A stretch of DNA of 64,000 nucleotides, taken from positions 1-64,000 of the forward strand of contig WSYH01000269.1 of NCBI GenBank assembly GCA_036426205.1, in the 5' to 3' direction. Position 1 is the first letter of the stretch, and each line of letters begins with the position of its first letter. Positions 11,497 to 24,208 of the stretch are shown one piece after another. Source of the DNA: Ascaphus truei (lineage: Eukaryota; Chordata; Amphibia; Anura; Ascaphidae). The translations under genes were made by a program, and so were the position numbers. The notes beneath the pieces were generated by a model. The model was not told the DNA's origin. It did not search any database and saw only the letters and a program-made list of their open reading frames with translations.

Positions 11497-12345
11497 TTTT
11501 TTTTGTAACTTAGATTTTATTGCATTTTTTCCAAACAAATGATACAGAATACAGTATACATTACATTCATTTTTAGTGTTAATCTCCGCTATAGACAGTA
11601 CCGTACTGTATGTCAGCTCGTGAGACATATCCCGGTTTTTCGGGCCCTACTCGACCGGGTTATTTTGGGTGGACTAGCAATAAAGATAATAACATAATTC
11701 ACATAATACAATTAATTCAAATTGACAAACACAAAGACAAAATCAATAAAGACAAAAGAAAAAGAAAAGAAAAAAAAGGGGGGTAGGAAGGGATGGGGAG
11801 GCTAGGAAGGGATGGGGAGGGTAGGGAGGGAGTAAGGGGCGGCACGGCCGAGAGAGGAGCATCTACTCGTGCTAAGTCTCTCCACCGCTCCTAGTAAGGC
11901 TCTTTGTGGGTTGTGTCCTCTCCAGTTTATCACCTCTGTAGGCTGTCTATTTGTTCGTGTAGTCGTCGTGAGCTGAGTTTCCACTCCTAAAGGAGAACAC
12001 ACCTGCATCTATCATAGCCAGATTGTGTTCCTCTCAACCCCGGGGATATCCGTCTGCGCCAGCCAAGGCGTCCATACTTTGAGATAATTTGTGCCAGTGT
12101 CGTTAACTAGACTCATCAATTTTTCCATCTGGCAGATAAACCACAATCGATTTCGAATCTTTGGGATACTTGGAATTTCGGGGCGTTTCCATAGTGCTGC
12201 GATCTCGCTCCGTGTGGCTATTGCAAAATGTGCTATTAGTTTATTGTTTGCTTTGGACAGGCCTATTGGTGGTCTATTCAAGAGGAATAGCCATGGGTCT
12301 AGGGGAATAGTGAGGTCGAATTTTGACATGAATCCCTATAAGCTT
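11497..12345 (-). pseudogene. L1-like LINE: ORF2 C-terminus, 3' UTR and poly(A)
   Basis: The minus strand contains a 105-residue ORF (12012-12329) with AHFAIATRSEIAALWKRPE, QMEKLMSL and YLKVWTPWL. This is the tail of an L1 ORF2 protein beyond the reverse transcriptase. A purine-rich 3' UTR follows, then AATAAA and an A-run, seen on the plus strand as a T-run near 11498-11506. The element is 5' truncated near 12345, as is usual for L1 insertions. No RT or endonuclease domain remains, so it is inactive. Confidence 0.8.
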
Positions 12346-12664
12346 ATAAAAGTAAGTATAGACAGCACACACTAAGAAAGTCTGTGTAGCAATAACGGGT
12401 GCAGACGGGAATAGAGAGGACCCTCGTTCCTCTCAAATAATCAATAGAACATACATGTTCCCAGCACACCAAGAAAAAAAGAACCAATAAAGGATTAGCC
12501 AAAAAGTCAAATTTAATTAAACATTTACAATGTAAATAATGTCAAACAGCAATAGAGGGACAACGTATATATATGGGAACAGGGACAAAGACAGGGATGG
12601 GGAAGGAAACAGAGGAAAGGAGAGGAAGAAAAAAACACAGGAAATAAAAAGTGCAGGGCAAGGG

Positions 12665-12707
12665 GGGCAACGTAACGTTTCGGGGTACAGACCCCTTCTT
12701 CTGGCCC
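12665..12707 (-). ncRNA. Hammerhead-ribozyme-like motif, degenerate
   Basis: Minus strand: stem I GGGC/GCCC, core CAGAAGA where the consensus is CTGANGA, stem II GGGGTC...ACCCC, then GAAA and CGTTACGTT. The changed first core residues make activity doubtful. It resembles the better copies at 14265 and 43945. Confidence 0.5.
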
Positions 12708-13429
12708 GTTCCCAGGTAGACCGAAGGCACCTGGTACTTCCCTTACCCTGTGACTAGGTCCCTGAAATACACAGTGACACACTGACACTAAATTACAAAG
12801 GTAAATGAAACAGTGGAATACCAAAGATATATAAAGAGCAACTGCTAGTTCTCCATGCAAAATACAGGTAAACTGGGAAGCACAAATCTCATATAGGAGT
12901 GCCTGAAAACACAGTGAAGGATAAGGAGTATAACTGGCAAAATATGGTGCTACAAGGTTAATGACTCACTGAAGTAGACTTGTGGCCAGCATACACAGGA
13001 ACAGTCCAAAGGTAGATAAAGCTGGAACAGTAAACTCCTCAGTGTGCAAAAAAACAGCTTATGGCTGCTATATCCCACAGCCGGGGTTAAAGAAAAGCAT
13101 AGCTTCACACAAACAGAAATAAGAATATTGGGAAAACACTACACATTATGCAACATGTATGGTCATAATGCAGACTTTTTTCAGGATACATTGGTGAAAA
13201 TCCAAAACAGCAAGAACAACAACTTGATAATAGGAGGTGAAATGAATTCCATACAAAACACTTACTTAGACAAATCAGGTTCGAATATAAACGTGACTGT
13301 CAGAGTCTTTATGGACATCCTGCTCCAGCCACAGTTCCCTTTTCTGTCCACCAGGTGTACTGCTGTTTTCTGTCTGCTCTGGGGTTCCTCAAATTTTCAC
13401 AATTCTTTTCCAGAATAGATTGTATATTA
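12708..13429. other. No gene seen
   Basis: Non-coding DNA between the hammerhead-like motif and the 13.4-kb inverted repeat. Short ORFs show no family features. Confidence 0.5.
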
Positions 13430-15120
13430 GGGATACAGAAAGAAAGGGGGAGCACAGGTAGAGGGATAGTATTGTAATGTATATAACCTCTAATGGTGGT
13501 GGGGGTAATAAAAAATGGAAACACACTTACACGGCCTTGTGTAAATGCTATCACATCAAGGTTTCTTTGTGGTCTTCTTTTTTTCTCTCTTTCCTTTTTC
13601 TCTGTTATGGTGTTTTTCTTTCTTTCAGGTCCAGGTATATTCTTAGGTTCGCCGACGACTTTCCATTCAGACGTCACCCTCGAGGCAAACAAATATATTA
13701 TATATATATATATAACAGTATTGAAGAGACAATGCAAATGATAATATTGATATGGGTGTCCAGCTGAGATATAAATAAGCAGCAAATAAATGCAGTCACT
13801 CACACGGGACAAGTGTGAGTTCAAATTGTGGGGGAGGTGTCTTTCTTTTTCACATGTAGGGGACCTATTCAGTGGTCTTATGGGCACGTATGGATAGGGG
13901 TAATAATAAGTATAGAAAATGATACTCACACGGCCTCGGTGGAGTAAGCACACATGGGTATCTTTAAAACTTCAATGTGGTTTCCAGGTATGGGGAGAGT
14001 GGCTGGACGCTCCTCCCCTTTAGTAATGAGAACAGGTGCAGTCTCAAATAAAGAGTACCGTTCTTTTATTTAACATTAAAAATGAAACAGAAAAGGTAAA
14101 AAGCGACTATAAAACAAATAAAAGAATGCAGCCAGTCTTTAGGATGGTTAATCGTAGGGCTTGAGGCACGCAGCTAACTGCCTCTGCGTCCGGATATGGT
14201 GCTGTGTTCCTGTTGTCCTACTCCTCGACGGTGGCTGTGGTTGTCCAAAATTGCTGACAAGAAAGAGCAACGCGTTTCGCCCCTTTGCGGGCTTCATCAG
14301 GCTCCGTACATGGTGGGATAAGGCTGATACCGGTATATATGCTACTGGCAGCCAATCCCCTATCTTGTCAGCATAATTGATCTTGATTGGAAAGTTGTGA
14401 CTCATAGGTACTACGCACACAGGTCTTTGGGGATAAAAACTTAATTGTGAGTGCACTGTATAAGTGCAAACATGTGTGCATAAATAAATAAAGGGACATA
14501 TAATGATGTCCCAATGGGGGAATAAGTATAACAATATATATTGGTGCTGGGGGGCATAGTATAAACACATGTTAATACTATCAGAATATCAAACATCTGG
14601 GCAGAAGGGCAATTTCGCGAAAAAACTGGTAATAGATTATAATGTGACTTATAGGAAGTGTGACATGTACATATAATTGTGATGGCTGAGTGAATAAATA
14701 TATGAGTGTGTCTCAGCTGGACACCCAATATCAATATTATCATTTGCATTGTCTCTTCAATACTGTTATATATATATATATATATATCTGTTTGCTCGAG
14801 GGTGACGTCTGAATGGAAGTCGTCGGCGAACCTAAGAATTACCGCCCCGCCTTGATGTTTGGCACACTGAAGTGCCTGGATCGCTGTTGATGGCGTGCTG
14901 AATGAATGCTTGTTGGACCTGAGAAGAAAGAAAAACCATAACAGAGAAAAAGGAAAGAGAGAAAAAAAGAAGACCACAAAGAAACCTTGATGTGACAGCA
15001 TTTACACAAGGCCGTGTAAGTGTGTTTCCATTTTTTATTACCCCCACCACCATTAATTAGAGGTTATATACATTACAATACTATCCCTCTACCTGTGCTC
15101 CCCCTTTCTTTCTGTATCCC
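13430..15120. mobile_element. Inverted-repeat element enclosing a hammerhead motif
   Basis: 13430-13772 and 14711-15120 are inverted copies of each other. Examples are GGTGGTGGGGGTAATAAAAA at 13490 against its complement near 15050, and GACACCCAATATCAATATTA near 14720 against its complement near 13750. The right arm has an extra segment of about 86 bp (about 14838-14925). The spacer of about 940 bp carries a hammerhead motif. I read it as a Penelope-derived non-coding element with inverted terminal segments; no protein is encoded. Confidence 0.7.
14265..14305 (-). ncRNA. Hammerhead ribozyme motif (Penelope type)
   Basis: Minus strand reads stem I GAGC, core CTGATGA, stem II GCCC-GCAAA-GGGGC, GAAA, palindromic CGCG, TT, then GCTC, which closes stem I exactly. 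This matches the hammerhead consensus CTGANGA...GAAA with the very short stem III known from Penelope-like elements, where two units can act as a dimer. A TATA-like ATATATACCG lies at 14331-14340, about 27 bp upstream. It is the best-preserved motif in the window. Confidence 0.82.
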
Positions 15121-15423
15121 TGTACCAACAAGGATCCTGGATAGATCCTATTGGGGTCAGAGCCATAGGAGAGACGACGACACTGAGGGGATCCTTGTAT
15201 AACAATTTCAAGGTTGTAAACTATTTATTGTATTTACCCCATTTAATATACTCTTTGGAGGGAGCGCCCGGGTTTTCCCTGATAGATAGTATATTAATCA
15301 GCCCACACCTTATAGGGAAAAAACTGACGGGAGAGATTGTCATATCAGAACATGGAGTCGTAAAGCTAGACATAAAAGGTGGGAATATAGACTATGCACT
15401 AAGCTGTAATACAGTAAATCGTT

Positions 15424-15511
15424 TTAAGAACGCGAAGTGCTGTTAGAATGTGATGTTCCGCTGAGCGCGATTCACAGAGCAGTGCTAACAGGCACTTTGC
15501 GCTCTTAAACT
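15424..15511. repeat. Short hairpin repeat
   Basis: TTTTAAGAACGCGAAGTGCTGTTAG and a near-perfect inverted partner, CTAACAGGCACTTTGCGCTC..., enclose about 40 bp. Probably a small foldback element. No gene. Confidence 0.6.
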
Positions 15512-16432
15512 GACTTTTTTCAAGACATTTTTCTAAGTCCAACTTTGTCGTATGATCAGCTGTTTGCGCTGAATCCTGCCCTTCTACGCGATTCTCTAAG
15601 CTCCGCTAACTTATCGTACTTGAAAGTTGCGCTGAAACAAGCTCACCAGCTAAAGGCAGGTGATAAAAAAGCAGGACTTAGAAACATTTCTTTGTTTACT
15701 TTTTTGCTGGCGCAACACCCATACAACAAACCGACAGGTGTCCCCGGCTGACCCCGCGGAGGTCCCCATGGGTGTCCTGTGGGTGTCCCTGGCTGACCAA
15801 GCGGGGGACCGGGGATCCACTCGGCCATCCCGGGATCCACTCGGCCGTTCCGGGGTCCCCGCGGGCCTGCGGTACCAATGGTGTACCTTAAAAAATATAA
15901 AAAATATTTCTAACTAAATACACCCCCCTCCCCCTAACACATACAATACAGTAATGGGCAAAATTACTATTATCCACATATGGATAATAATGCATTTGCC
16001 CATTTTAAATACATTAATCACAATAAATACAGTAAATACATATTTACACCCACGATGAAGGCCATCTTCATCCTCATCTTCATCCTGCCCATGTCCCCTC
16101 CGATGCTGCAAAACATACAAAAGAATAAAAATAGCCAATGTAATGTCCCCTAACCCTTTAATCACCGTAGCGGTCATTAACCGCTATAGTCATTAAAGGG
16201 TTAACCCACCCTCACCCACCACTCGGGAGGCCTATACACACTCCCCCACTACCCACCCAGTGACGCCTAACTACCCACAGGGAGGCCTACCCACTCTGGC
16301 TTGGGGACAATACCCACTTCCCCCACCCCCGTTAACCACAATAAACATCACTATATTTAATAAACAATACATAACCCACCCCCTGTGCCCACCCCATAAA
16401 TACCTGATTTATTCCTTTTACAAACAGGGTTA
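15512..16432. other. Repeat-like DNA, no gene seen
   Basis: Includes a GC-rich stretch (15735-15870) with repeated GGGATCCACTCGGCC. The segment 15920-15990 reappears inverted at about 28895-28960. ORFs have no family features. Confidence 0.5.
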
Positions 16433-16477
16433 CATAGTTACATAGTTACATAGTAGATGAGGTTCAAAAAAGACATA
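16433..16477 (-). mobile_element. CR1/L2-type LINE tail cut by the outer transposon
   Basis: TACATAGTTACATAGTTACATAGTAGATGAGG followed by AAAAAAGACATA, then the outer transposon begins at CAGTGG. The same LINE sequence uninterrupted is seen at 10866 and 60737, which fixes the left boundary of the transposon at 16478 with TA as target. Confidence 0.75.
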
Positions 16478-18795
16478 CAGTGGCGGCCGCCTTTAGCTTC
16501 ATGCGGCCGTAGCGGCACAATTCTGATAACAGCGGGCAGATGCAGTATGTTTTTTTTTGTCCGGAATGTATTGCGGTATTTCAGCGCTCGTAATGTATTA
16601 GCATTTTATTATCGCTGTGTGCAATACTGCAATACCGTCTAAAAACTCAGGGGGGCGTTCGCGAGGTGTTGTCTTCAAAGTCTAATACTTTAGCAGTTCA
16701 ACCTACGTCAGTACACAGTCTGCATGCGTGCGCGCAGTAATTGTAAGTTTGCATATTTATACATGCATTTGCAGTGCTGTACTGTATGTCTCATTTGAAA
16801 ATTGTTGAAACGCATAGGCATGTGCTGTTACAGTATCACATTTCGGCATATACAGCGCTCTCCCCTCGCTCGCCCCCGCACACACACAGGATAATTTACT
16901 GCACTGCAGTATTTCAACTTCTTATCTTATACACAGTGCAGTACACCTCTCCCACACCATTCCTTTGAATGTGTGTCCTTCTGGTTTCAATCACATTCCT
17001 GCTTGATAGCTGATGATTACTGCGCATGCGCCTGTAAATTCACCACTGCTTGAATGCGAAATTTAAAAGGTGGGGACCAAAAAAAAATATATATATTTTT
17101 TTTTCTCCTAATTTTTTTTTTATTTTCTCCACAAACCTGCCTAGACCAACTTGATATTACGATATTCAAATCTGTGCTGTGGCTTTTGACTGCGACCCAG
17201 TGCGTTTGACTGCACATGGTTGATTTGTATGCTTTTTATGTACTGTATTTGGGGGTGTAGAGATCAAATTATTATGATGACCTGCCTTTTAAAATTATGT
17301 CATTTCTTTGAACTGCAGTACAGCTAATCCTTCATGCAGCTGTACCCTGTACCCCCCTCCCCCACGCACACACGCAAGGCTCGCTCAAGGATTTGAAACT
17401 TTTATCGACAGACACCTCTACAGAGGCATTCAGTTTCTGAAGCTTACCATTGTGTTTTTAATCCGTCCCTAGCCGAGCATCACCTCTCTGCTGCGCCTGC
17501 GTGTAATCCTCTTTGGGATGGGAGCTAGTTGATGATTACTGCGCATGACTCACCCATCCCCCCCCAACCCTTTGAGGCTTTGTTTACGGTAACGCTTTTG
17601 AAAATCCCTTCTCGAATTTGATATGTAAATCTGATTTGCACAGCACTGTGAGAATTGAGAGTTAAAATAACCATTATCTGATTCATGTTATTGATGCAGT
17701 AAATTACCACTTTTTGTCATTCTTTCTTTTTCTTTGGTGTAGGTGTGGGGGGGGGGAGTTGTTGTCAATGATTATGATTATCATGAATGTAAATAAATAT
17801 TTATTTTATTTTATCAGGAACAAAAAAAAACAATATAAATTTAATCATGAATAATACAAAATGCAGTCTTTATTAAGTTCTTCTGTCAGATGGAAATTGA
17901 GGGCCGGTGGATAATCATGAATAATGCACATTGATAATATTTTTAATTAATAATATATAATATATAATAATATATATATATAGTAATATAATTTTTTCCG
18001 TCTTTATCTTCTTCCTCATTCTGTGTACAGTAGTTCATTGAGAGAGGAGAGGTTTTGTGTACATCATGACTGCAGTTTAGATACTGTACACTTAACTGTT
18101 CAAACAGTTCACAGACTTTACACGATACCCCCCCCTCTCTCCCAGGCCATCCTTTTTTTCTGAAAAGACAAGAAAACAAAAAATTAGTACAGTTATGTGC
18201 ATACTGTATTATGACATTGTGTGCTGTGTAGTACTGTCAAACTACTCTATACTGGAACTACTGTATACTGTGACTACTGTTAAATACTTTGTAACCAGGT
18301 GGATGGTGCTGCTCTCTCTGGAAAGAAAAAAATTGAGCAGTTAGGTGCATACTGTATTATGGCATTGTGTACTGTATAGCTACTCCATATTGGACTACAG
18401 TATGCAGTTAGTACTGTCAAACTAGTCTATACTGGAACTACTGTATAGTCTTACTACTAGGAAAGAAAAAATCTGTGCCATACTTACCTGTATCATACTG
18501 TACTTACAATACTACAGTACAGTACTATACCATACTACCTTCCTGATGCTTGCCCATTACGCGCGATCACAATGGGCAACACAGTCGCAATATAGTCAAT
18601 ATATTTATTGCATCGTCCCACGGTGAGTACATCGTTCCAAAAACTCATTATGCCTTGCGCAAACTCATCCTTTTTAGAGGGTTTCACGACTTTTCGGATA
18701 TGGTCCTTCAGCTAATGCCAGACCATTTCGATAGGATTGAAGTCTGGCGATCTGTCATTGGAGGGGAAAAAAAAGGACAATTAGTTTAAGAGATA
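16478..18795. mobile_element. Outer Tc1/mariner-type transposon, left part (E1)
   Basis: Starts CAGTGGCGGCCG after TA. It is colinear with the inner copy E2 (18796 onward), at an estimated 80-85 percent identity by eye, through about 2.3 kb of non-coding DNA to transposase exon 5. It is interrupted at TA (18794-18795) by E2. Its continuation is found at 28240, where the intron 4 sequence resumes exactly. Confidence 0.85.
18535..18751 (-). pseudogene. E1 transposase, exon 5
   Basis: 217 nt, the same length as exon 5 of E2, preceded by the acceptor ...CAATGACAG. It encodes the third part of the DDE catalytic domain with SPDFNPIEMVWH. Here the catalytic glutamate is present, whereas E2 has lysine at that place. 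A TAG stop follows directly after MVWH, so this copy is dead. The two copies together show the ancestral protein was of the DD34E (Tc1-like) type. Confidence 0.85.
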
Positions 18796-19639
18796 CAGTG
18801 GCGGCCGATCTCAGTCTAAGACGGCTAGATCCGTGGCTCTCAGATTATCCCGGTTAGGTGCGTTTTTTTGTTGTTTTCGTCCGGAGTGAACTTTGTTATT
18901 TTCGCGCTCGTGATATTAGCATTTTATTCTCGATGTCTGCAATACTGCAATGCCGTGTAAAAACTCAGGGGGGCATTTGCAGCTGTTGTTTTGGAAGTCT
19001 AATACCTTCGCGGTTCAACCTACGTCAGTACACAGTCTGTAAATTTGCATATTTAAAGTATACATGCATTTGCAGTGCTGTGCTTCTGTACGGTATGTCT
19101 CATTTGAAAATTGTTGAAATGCATAGGCGTGTACAGTACTGTAACAGTGTCACATTTCGGCATATACAGCGCTCTACCCTCGCTCAGGATAATTAACTGC
19201 ACTGCATTGTATTTCAACTTCTTATCTTCTCTACAATGCAGTACATCTCTCCCACAGCATTCCTTTGAACGTGTGTCCGGTTTCAATCACATTCCTGCTT
19301 GGCAGCAGGAATTTACTGCGCATGGGCTTGTAACTTCACCCACCACTGCTTGCTTGCCTGAGTGAGTAACCAAAAAAAATAAAAAAAATATTTTATTGTC
19401 ATTTTTTTTTTCTCCACAAGCCTGCAAAAACCATCTTACTGTATTACGATATTCAATCAGTGCTGTAGCCTTTGACTGCGACCCTGTGCGTTTGACTGCA
19501 CATGGTTGATTTGTGTGCTTTTTACGTACTGTATTTGGGGGTGTATTATTATGATGAACTGCCTTTTGAAATTAAAGTATGTCTTTAGCGATGAACTTCA
19601 TGCAGCTGTACCCTGTAGCCCCCTCCCCCACGAACGCTA

Positions 19640-20645
19640 GCTCAAGGATTTGAAATTCCACAGAGTCGTTAATTTTCTGAATCTTGCAATTGTGTTCCTA
19701 ATCCGTCCATAGCCGACCTACAAAGCCTCACTGCGCCTGCGTGTAATTCTCTTTGAGATGGGAGCTAGCTGCTTACTGCGCATGAGTCACCCAACCCCCC
19801 CCTCTAAACAGAGTCATTAATTTTCTGAATCTTGCCATTATGTTCTGAATTTGTCCATATCCGAGCTACAAAGCCTCACTGCGCCTGCGTGTAATTCTCT
19901 TTGAGATGGGAAATTTGAGGCTTTGTTTACAGCAACGCTTTGGAAAATCCCTTCTCGAATTTGATTTGCACAGAGCATCACCTCTCTATGCGCCTATGTG
20001 TAATCCTCTTTCGGATGGGAGCTAGTTTACTCCTGCTCATGCGCCTGTAACTTCACCCACCACTGCTTGCTTGAGTGCCCCCCCCAAAAATTTTAATTAG
20101 GATTTTTTAACTGTTATTTTATCCACAAGCATGCAAAAACAATCTTGATATTACGATATTAAATCTGTGCGTTTGCCTGCACATGGTTGATTTGTGTGCT
20201 TTTTATGTACTATATTTGGGGGGGTGTAGGGATCAATTTACAGTATTATGATGAACTGCCTTTTGAAATTACTGTATTCTACAGTACAGTATGTTATTTC
20301 TTTGTAACTGCTGCACAACTAATCCTTCATCCCTTCCCCACGCACACACAAACTCTTATCGACAGACACTTCCACAGAGTCATTCATTTTCTGAACCTAG
20401 TTAGTCATTGTGTTTTTAATCCGTCCCTAGCCGAGCGTCAATCGTCTCACTGTGCCTGCGTGTACTCTAATTCTTTTAGAGATGGGAGCTTGCTGCTTTC
20501 TGCGCATGAGTCACCCAACCCCCTCTCTCCACAGAGTCGTTAATTTTCTGAATATTGCCATTGTGTTCTTAATCCGTCCATAGCCGAGCTACAAAGCCTC
20601 AGTGCGCCTGCGTGTAATCACCACACCCCCCCCCCCCACACCCTT
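19640..20645. repeat. Subterminal direct repeats of the transposon
   Basis: A segment of about 110-150 bp recurs at about 19655, 19800, 20365 and 20530, and in E1 near 17410. Its core is TTAATTTTCTGAAT..., then AATCCGTCCATAGCCGA and ACTGCGCCTGCGTGTAAT. Subterminal repeats often bind transposase; that role is inferred. Confidence 0.7.
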
Positions 20646-21051
20646 TGAGGCTTTGTTTACGGTAACGCTTTGGAAAATCCCTTCTCGATTTTGAAATGTA
20701 AATCCGATTTGCACAGCATTGTGAGAATTGAGAGTTAAAAAAAACCATTAACTGATTCATGTTGTTTTGTCATTCATTCTTATTCATTGGTGTACTGTAG
20801 GGGTGGGGGGGTTGTGGTTGTTGTAAATGATTATGACTAGCAGGAATGTGAATAAATATTTATTTTATTTTATCATCAGGACCCAAAAAATATAAAAATA
20901 ATCATGAATAATACATAATGCAGTCTTTATTAAGTTCTTTTGGCAGATTGAAATTCGATAATAATTTAGAAAACATTTGTAAAACATGGGGAAACATGAA
21001 TAATGCACATTTATAAGAATATTATTTAATAATATATACTGTAATGTACTG

Positions 21052-21099
<48 letters not shown>

Positions 21100-21133
21100 T
21101 TTTCCGTCTTTATCTTGTTCCTCATTCTGTGTA

Positions 21134-22024
21134 CAGTACTGCTGCGACACACTTTATTCGAGCAAATACCCAGTATGTACCTGGCAGATACCTGGAATGC
21201 GCCGCTCCTCACCTCTGACAAGCCCCGTTGCGTATGCCTTCCCAGCCATGGTTCATGCCTGGCTGACGATCGGCTGATCTGTTAAATGATAATGATTAGG
21301 ATTTAATAGGCTGCAATGCTTCGCGTGTCTACCAGATGGCATAAATTCATGAATTGTAATGCAGTATATATATATATATATATACTGTGCAGTATTGCAG
21401 CCAGCGGGAATAAAATGCTTCAATCCCTGCCTGGAAAATAACGCAATGCACTCGGGCAGAAAACAGTCACAAACCTCAATACACCCGAGTATACCCGAAT
21501 TCGTGGGACTAGCCGAGCTCGAATAAAGTGTGTCGNNNNNNNNNNNNNNNNNNNATATATATATATATATATATATATTATTTTTTCCGTCTTTATCTTG
21601 TTCCTCATTCTGTGTACAGTACTGCTGCGACACACTTTATTCGAGCAAATACCCAGTATGTACCTGGCAGATACCTGGAATGCGCCGCTCCTCACCTCTG
21701 ACAAGCCCCGTTGCGTATGCCTTCCCAGCCATGGTTCATGCCTGGCTGACGATCGGCTGATCTGTTAAATGATAATGATTAGGATTTAATAGGCTGCAAT
21801 GCTTCGCGTGTCTACCAGATGGCATAAATTCATGAATTGTAATGCAGTATATATATATATATATATACTGTGCAGTATTGCAGCCAGCGGGAATAAAATG
21901 CTTCAATCCCTGCCTGGAAAATAACGCAATGCACTCGGGCAGAAAACAGTCACAAACCTCAATACACCCGAGTATACCCGAATTCGTGGGACTAGCCGAG
22001 CTCGAATAAAGTGTGTCGCCAGTG
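21134..22024. mobile_element. MITE related to E2's right end, with false duplication
   Basis: A small element starting CAGTACTGCTGCGACACAC and ending ...GTGTGTCGCCAGTG, with TIR core CGACACACTTTATTCGAGC and TA flanks. The empty site is seen at 18020-18035 in E1. Its interior (about 21190-21360) matches the complement of about 28017-28239, the right end of E2, so it is probably a deletion derivative. The element appears twice, separated by an N run; the true length is about 420 bp. Confidence 0.75.
21536..21554. other. Assembly gap (19 N) between two identical segments
   Basis: About 450 bases left of the gap (about 21085-21535) recur right of it (about 21570-22018) without visible difference. 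The repeated unit begins in the same (AT)n run. This looks like two contig ends that overlap but were joined by a gap. Confidence 0.9.
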
Positions 22025-22497
22025 TACAGTAGTTCATTGAGAGAGGAGAGGTTTTGTGTACATCATTACTACTGTTTATATACTGTACATTTTTCTGTAC
22101 AAACAGATTAGACTGGACACAAAACCCCACCTCCCCCCAGGCCACCCTTTTTTCCTTAAACGACAAGAAAAAAAAAATTAGTGCAGTTATGTGCGTACTG
22201 TATTATGGCATTGTGTGATGTGTAGTACTACCGTAGACGGCTGGTGCTGATTTCTCTGGAAAGTAAAAAATTGAGCAGTTAGTAGGCAGTTACTGTAGTA
22301 CTGTCAAACTAGTCTATACTGGAATTACTGTATGCTCTGACTACTGGTAAATACTATGTACTGTAACCTGATGGCTGGTGCTGCTCTCTCTGTAAAGAAA
22401 AAACTGTAACTACTGTATACTCTGACTATTGGTAAAGAAAAAAATCTGTGCCATACTTACCTGTATCATACTGTACTTACAATACTACAGCACAGTA

Positions 22498-24208
22498 CTA
22501 CTTTCCTGATGCTTGCCCATTTCGCACGATGACAATGGGCAACACAGTGGCAATATGGTCTATATATTTATTGCAGCGTTCCACAGTGAGTACATCATTC
22601 CAAAAACTCATTATGCCTTTCAACAACTCGTCCTTTTTGGAGGGTTTCGCCACTTTCCAGATATGGTCCTTCAGCTGATGCCAGACCATTTTGATCGGAT
22701 TGAAGTCTGGCGATCTGTCATTGGAAAAAAAGGACAATTAGTTTAAGAGATACAGTACACAGTAAAAACTGTGGGAAACAAATGAGACACGGTTACCGCA
22801 CTTACTCCGCTGGCGTCTTCACCCAGTTGATACTACGCTCAAGGATATGCGCTGTTGACGCAGTGTGGTTCGGATCGTTGTCCTGGTAGAAGCGGTGACC
22901 ATTCGGGAACTCGCGTGTGATGTATTGCACTCTCAGGGACAATGTTGTCTTGGAAGAAAGCTTTATTCATGATTCCTATAGCAAGAAAAGAAAAGTGCTC
23001 AAAAAACTGCACAATAGTACAGTACAGTACATACAGTAAGGCTACACTAGTAAAGTACAGTGCATAAGGCTACATTATATTTCATATATTTTACCTTCAA
23101 AGATGACAATGCATCCTGGTCCATGCCTAGAGATGGCACCCCACACATGCAGCTTCACGTTGTGTTTTGGCCGCGGCTTCAAAGATATGTGGCCTTTTTT
23201 GTGGAATGCAATGCTTGCAAATCTCTCCAGCGACACAGTAGACTCGTCAGTGAAGATGCAATCCTGGAAAGTTTCCCCACTGTCGATCCATGCCTGGGCC
23301 TGGACCACTCTTTTGATTTTGTTTGCGTCCCTTATCATGGGGTACGCTCTGTAATGACAAGGAATAAATAATTTTAGCGGTACAGTAGTTTCCTAAACAA
23401 TACTTTTACCTCCTGTACTGTCCAGTACTAACCTCACACGTCCATATTTCCATCCAATGCTGCATCTCATCTTCTTTATGCTGGTCTCGGATACAGCGAG
23501 ATTGTGATTTTCCTGCAGAGTGTATTTGACCCTTAATGCACTCCTCTCATCATTCTCCTCACTTATTTTGTCAACCAGAAGAGTGGTCTCCCTACAATGT
23601 AAAGAAAAACATTCCGGTAAGTAAAAATATTAGAGACAGTACTGTAGATCAAGAGGATACAATATATTGTTCTATTAATACAGTATGCAGCAATATAAAA
23701 CTGTTGTAATATAAATATAAATATACAAAATATATATACTGTTGTAATATAAATATACAAAATATAAATACTGTTGTAATATAAATATAAATATACAAAA
23801 TATATACACTGTTGTAATATAAATATACAAAATATATATACTGTTGTAAAATAAATATAAATATACAAAATATATATACTGTTGTAATATAAATATAAAT
23901 ATACAAAATATATTCACTGTTATAATATAAATATACAAATTATATATACTGTTGTAATATAAATCTACAGAAATAACAAAAATATTAGATACAGTACTGT
24001 AGATGTACAGTACATTTTTGGATCAATTTTTTTTTTTAAAGTTTTATAAATATACTTACGCGTTATTTACCCTTTGTGCCCTTTTGCGTTCTCTGTTTTT
24101 TCCGTGTGCATGATAGCTCACGGTGGTTGCTGGCACAACGAGGCCAAAAGTAGCTAACATCTCCTTAATTCGCATGCTGAGATCCTTGGAAATCTTTTTA
24201 ACAACCAT
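22498..24208 (-). CDS. Tc1/mariner-type transposase, five exons, one frameshift
   Basis: DDE transposase that would cut and paste the 9.4-kb element. Exons (minus): 24060-24208, 23433-23591, 23095-23348, 22806-22975 and 22498-22714. Every intron is GT-AG with a pyrimidine-rich acceptor, and phases fit at all four junctions. Predicted length is about 315 residues, normal for the superfamily. Exon 1 is basic and DNA-binding-like. Exon 3 has the first catalytic aspartate in FTDESTV and [12 protein letters not shown]. Exon 4 has [11 protein letters not shown]. Exon 5 has [11 protein letters not shown]. Two defects: exon 4 lacks 2 bp relative to E1 (170 against 172 nt), which shifts the frame near 22920, and the third catalytic residue is K instead of E. 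The start ATG at 24206-24208 precedes MVVKKISKD; a TATAAATA box lies about 100 bp upstream. Confidence 0.85.
23690..23965. repeat. AT-rich minisatellite in transposase intron 1
   Basis: Repeated CTGTTGTAATATAAATATA plus AATATACAAAATATA in alternating unit lengths, seven or so copies. It explains the Y/I-rich minus-strand ORFs here. Confidence 0.9.
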
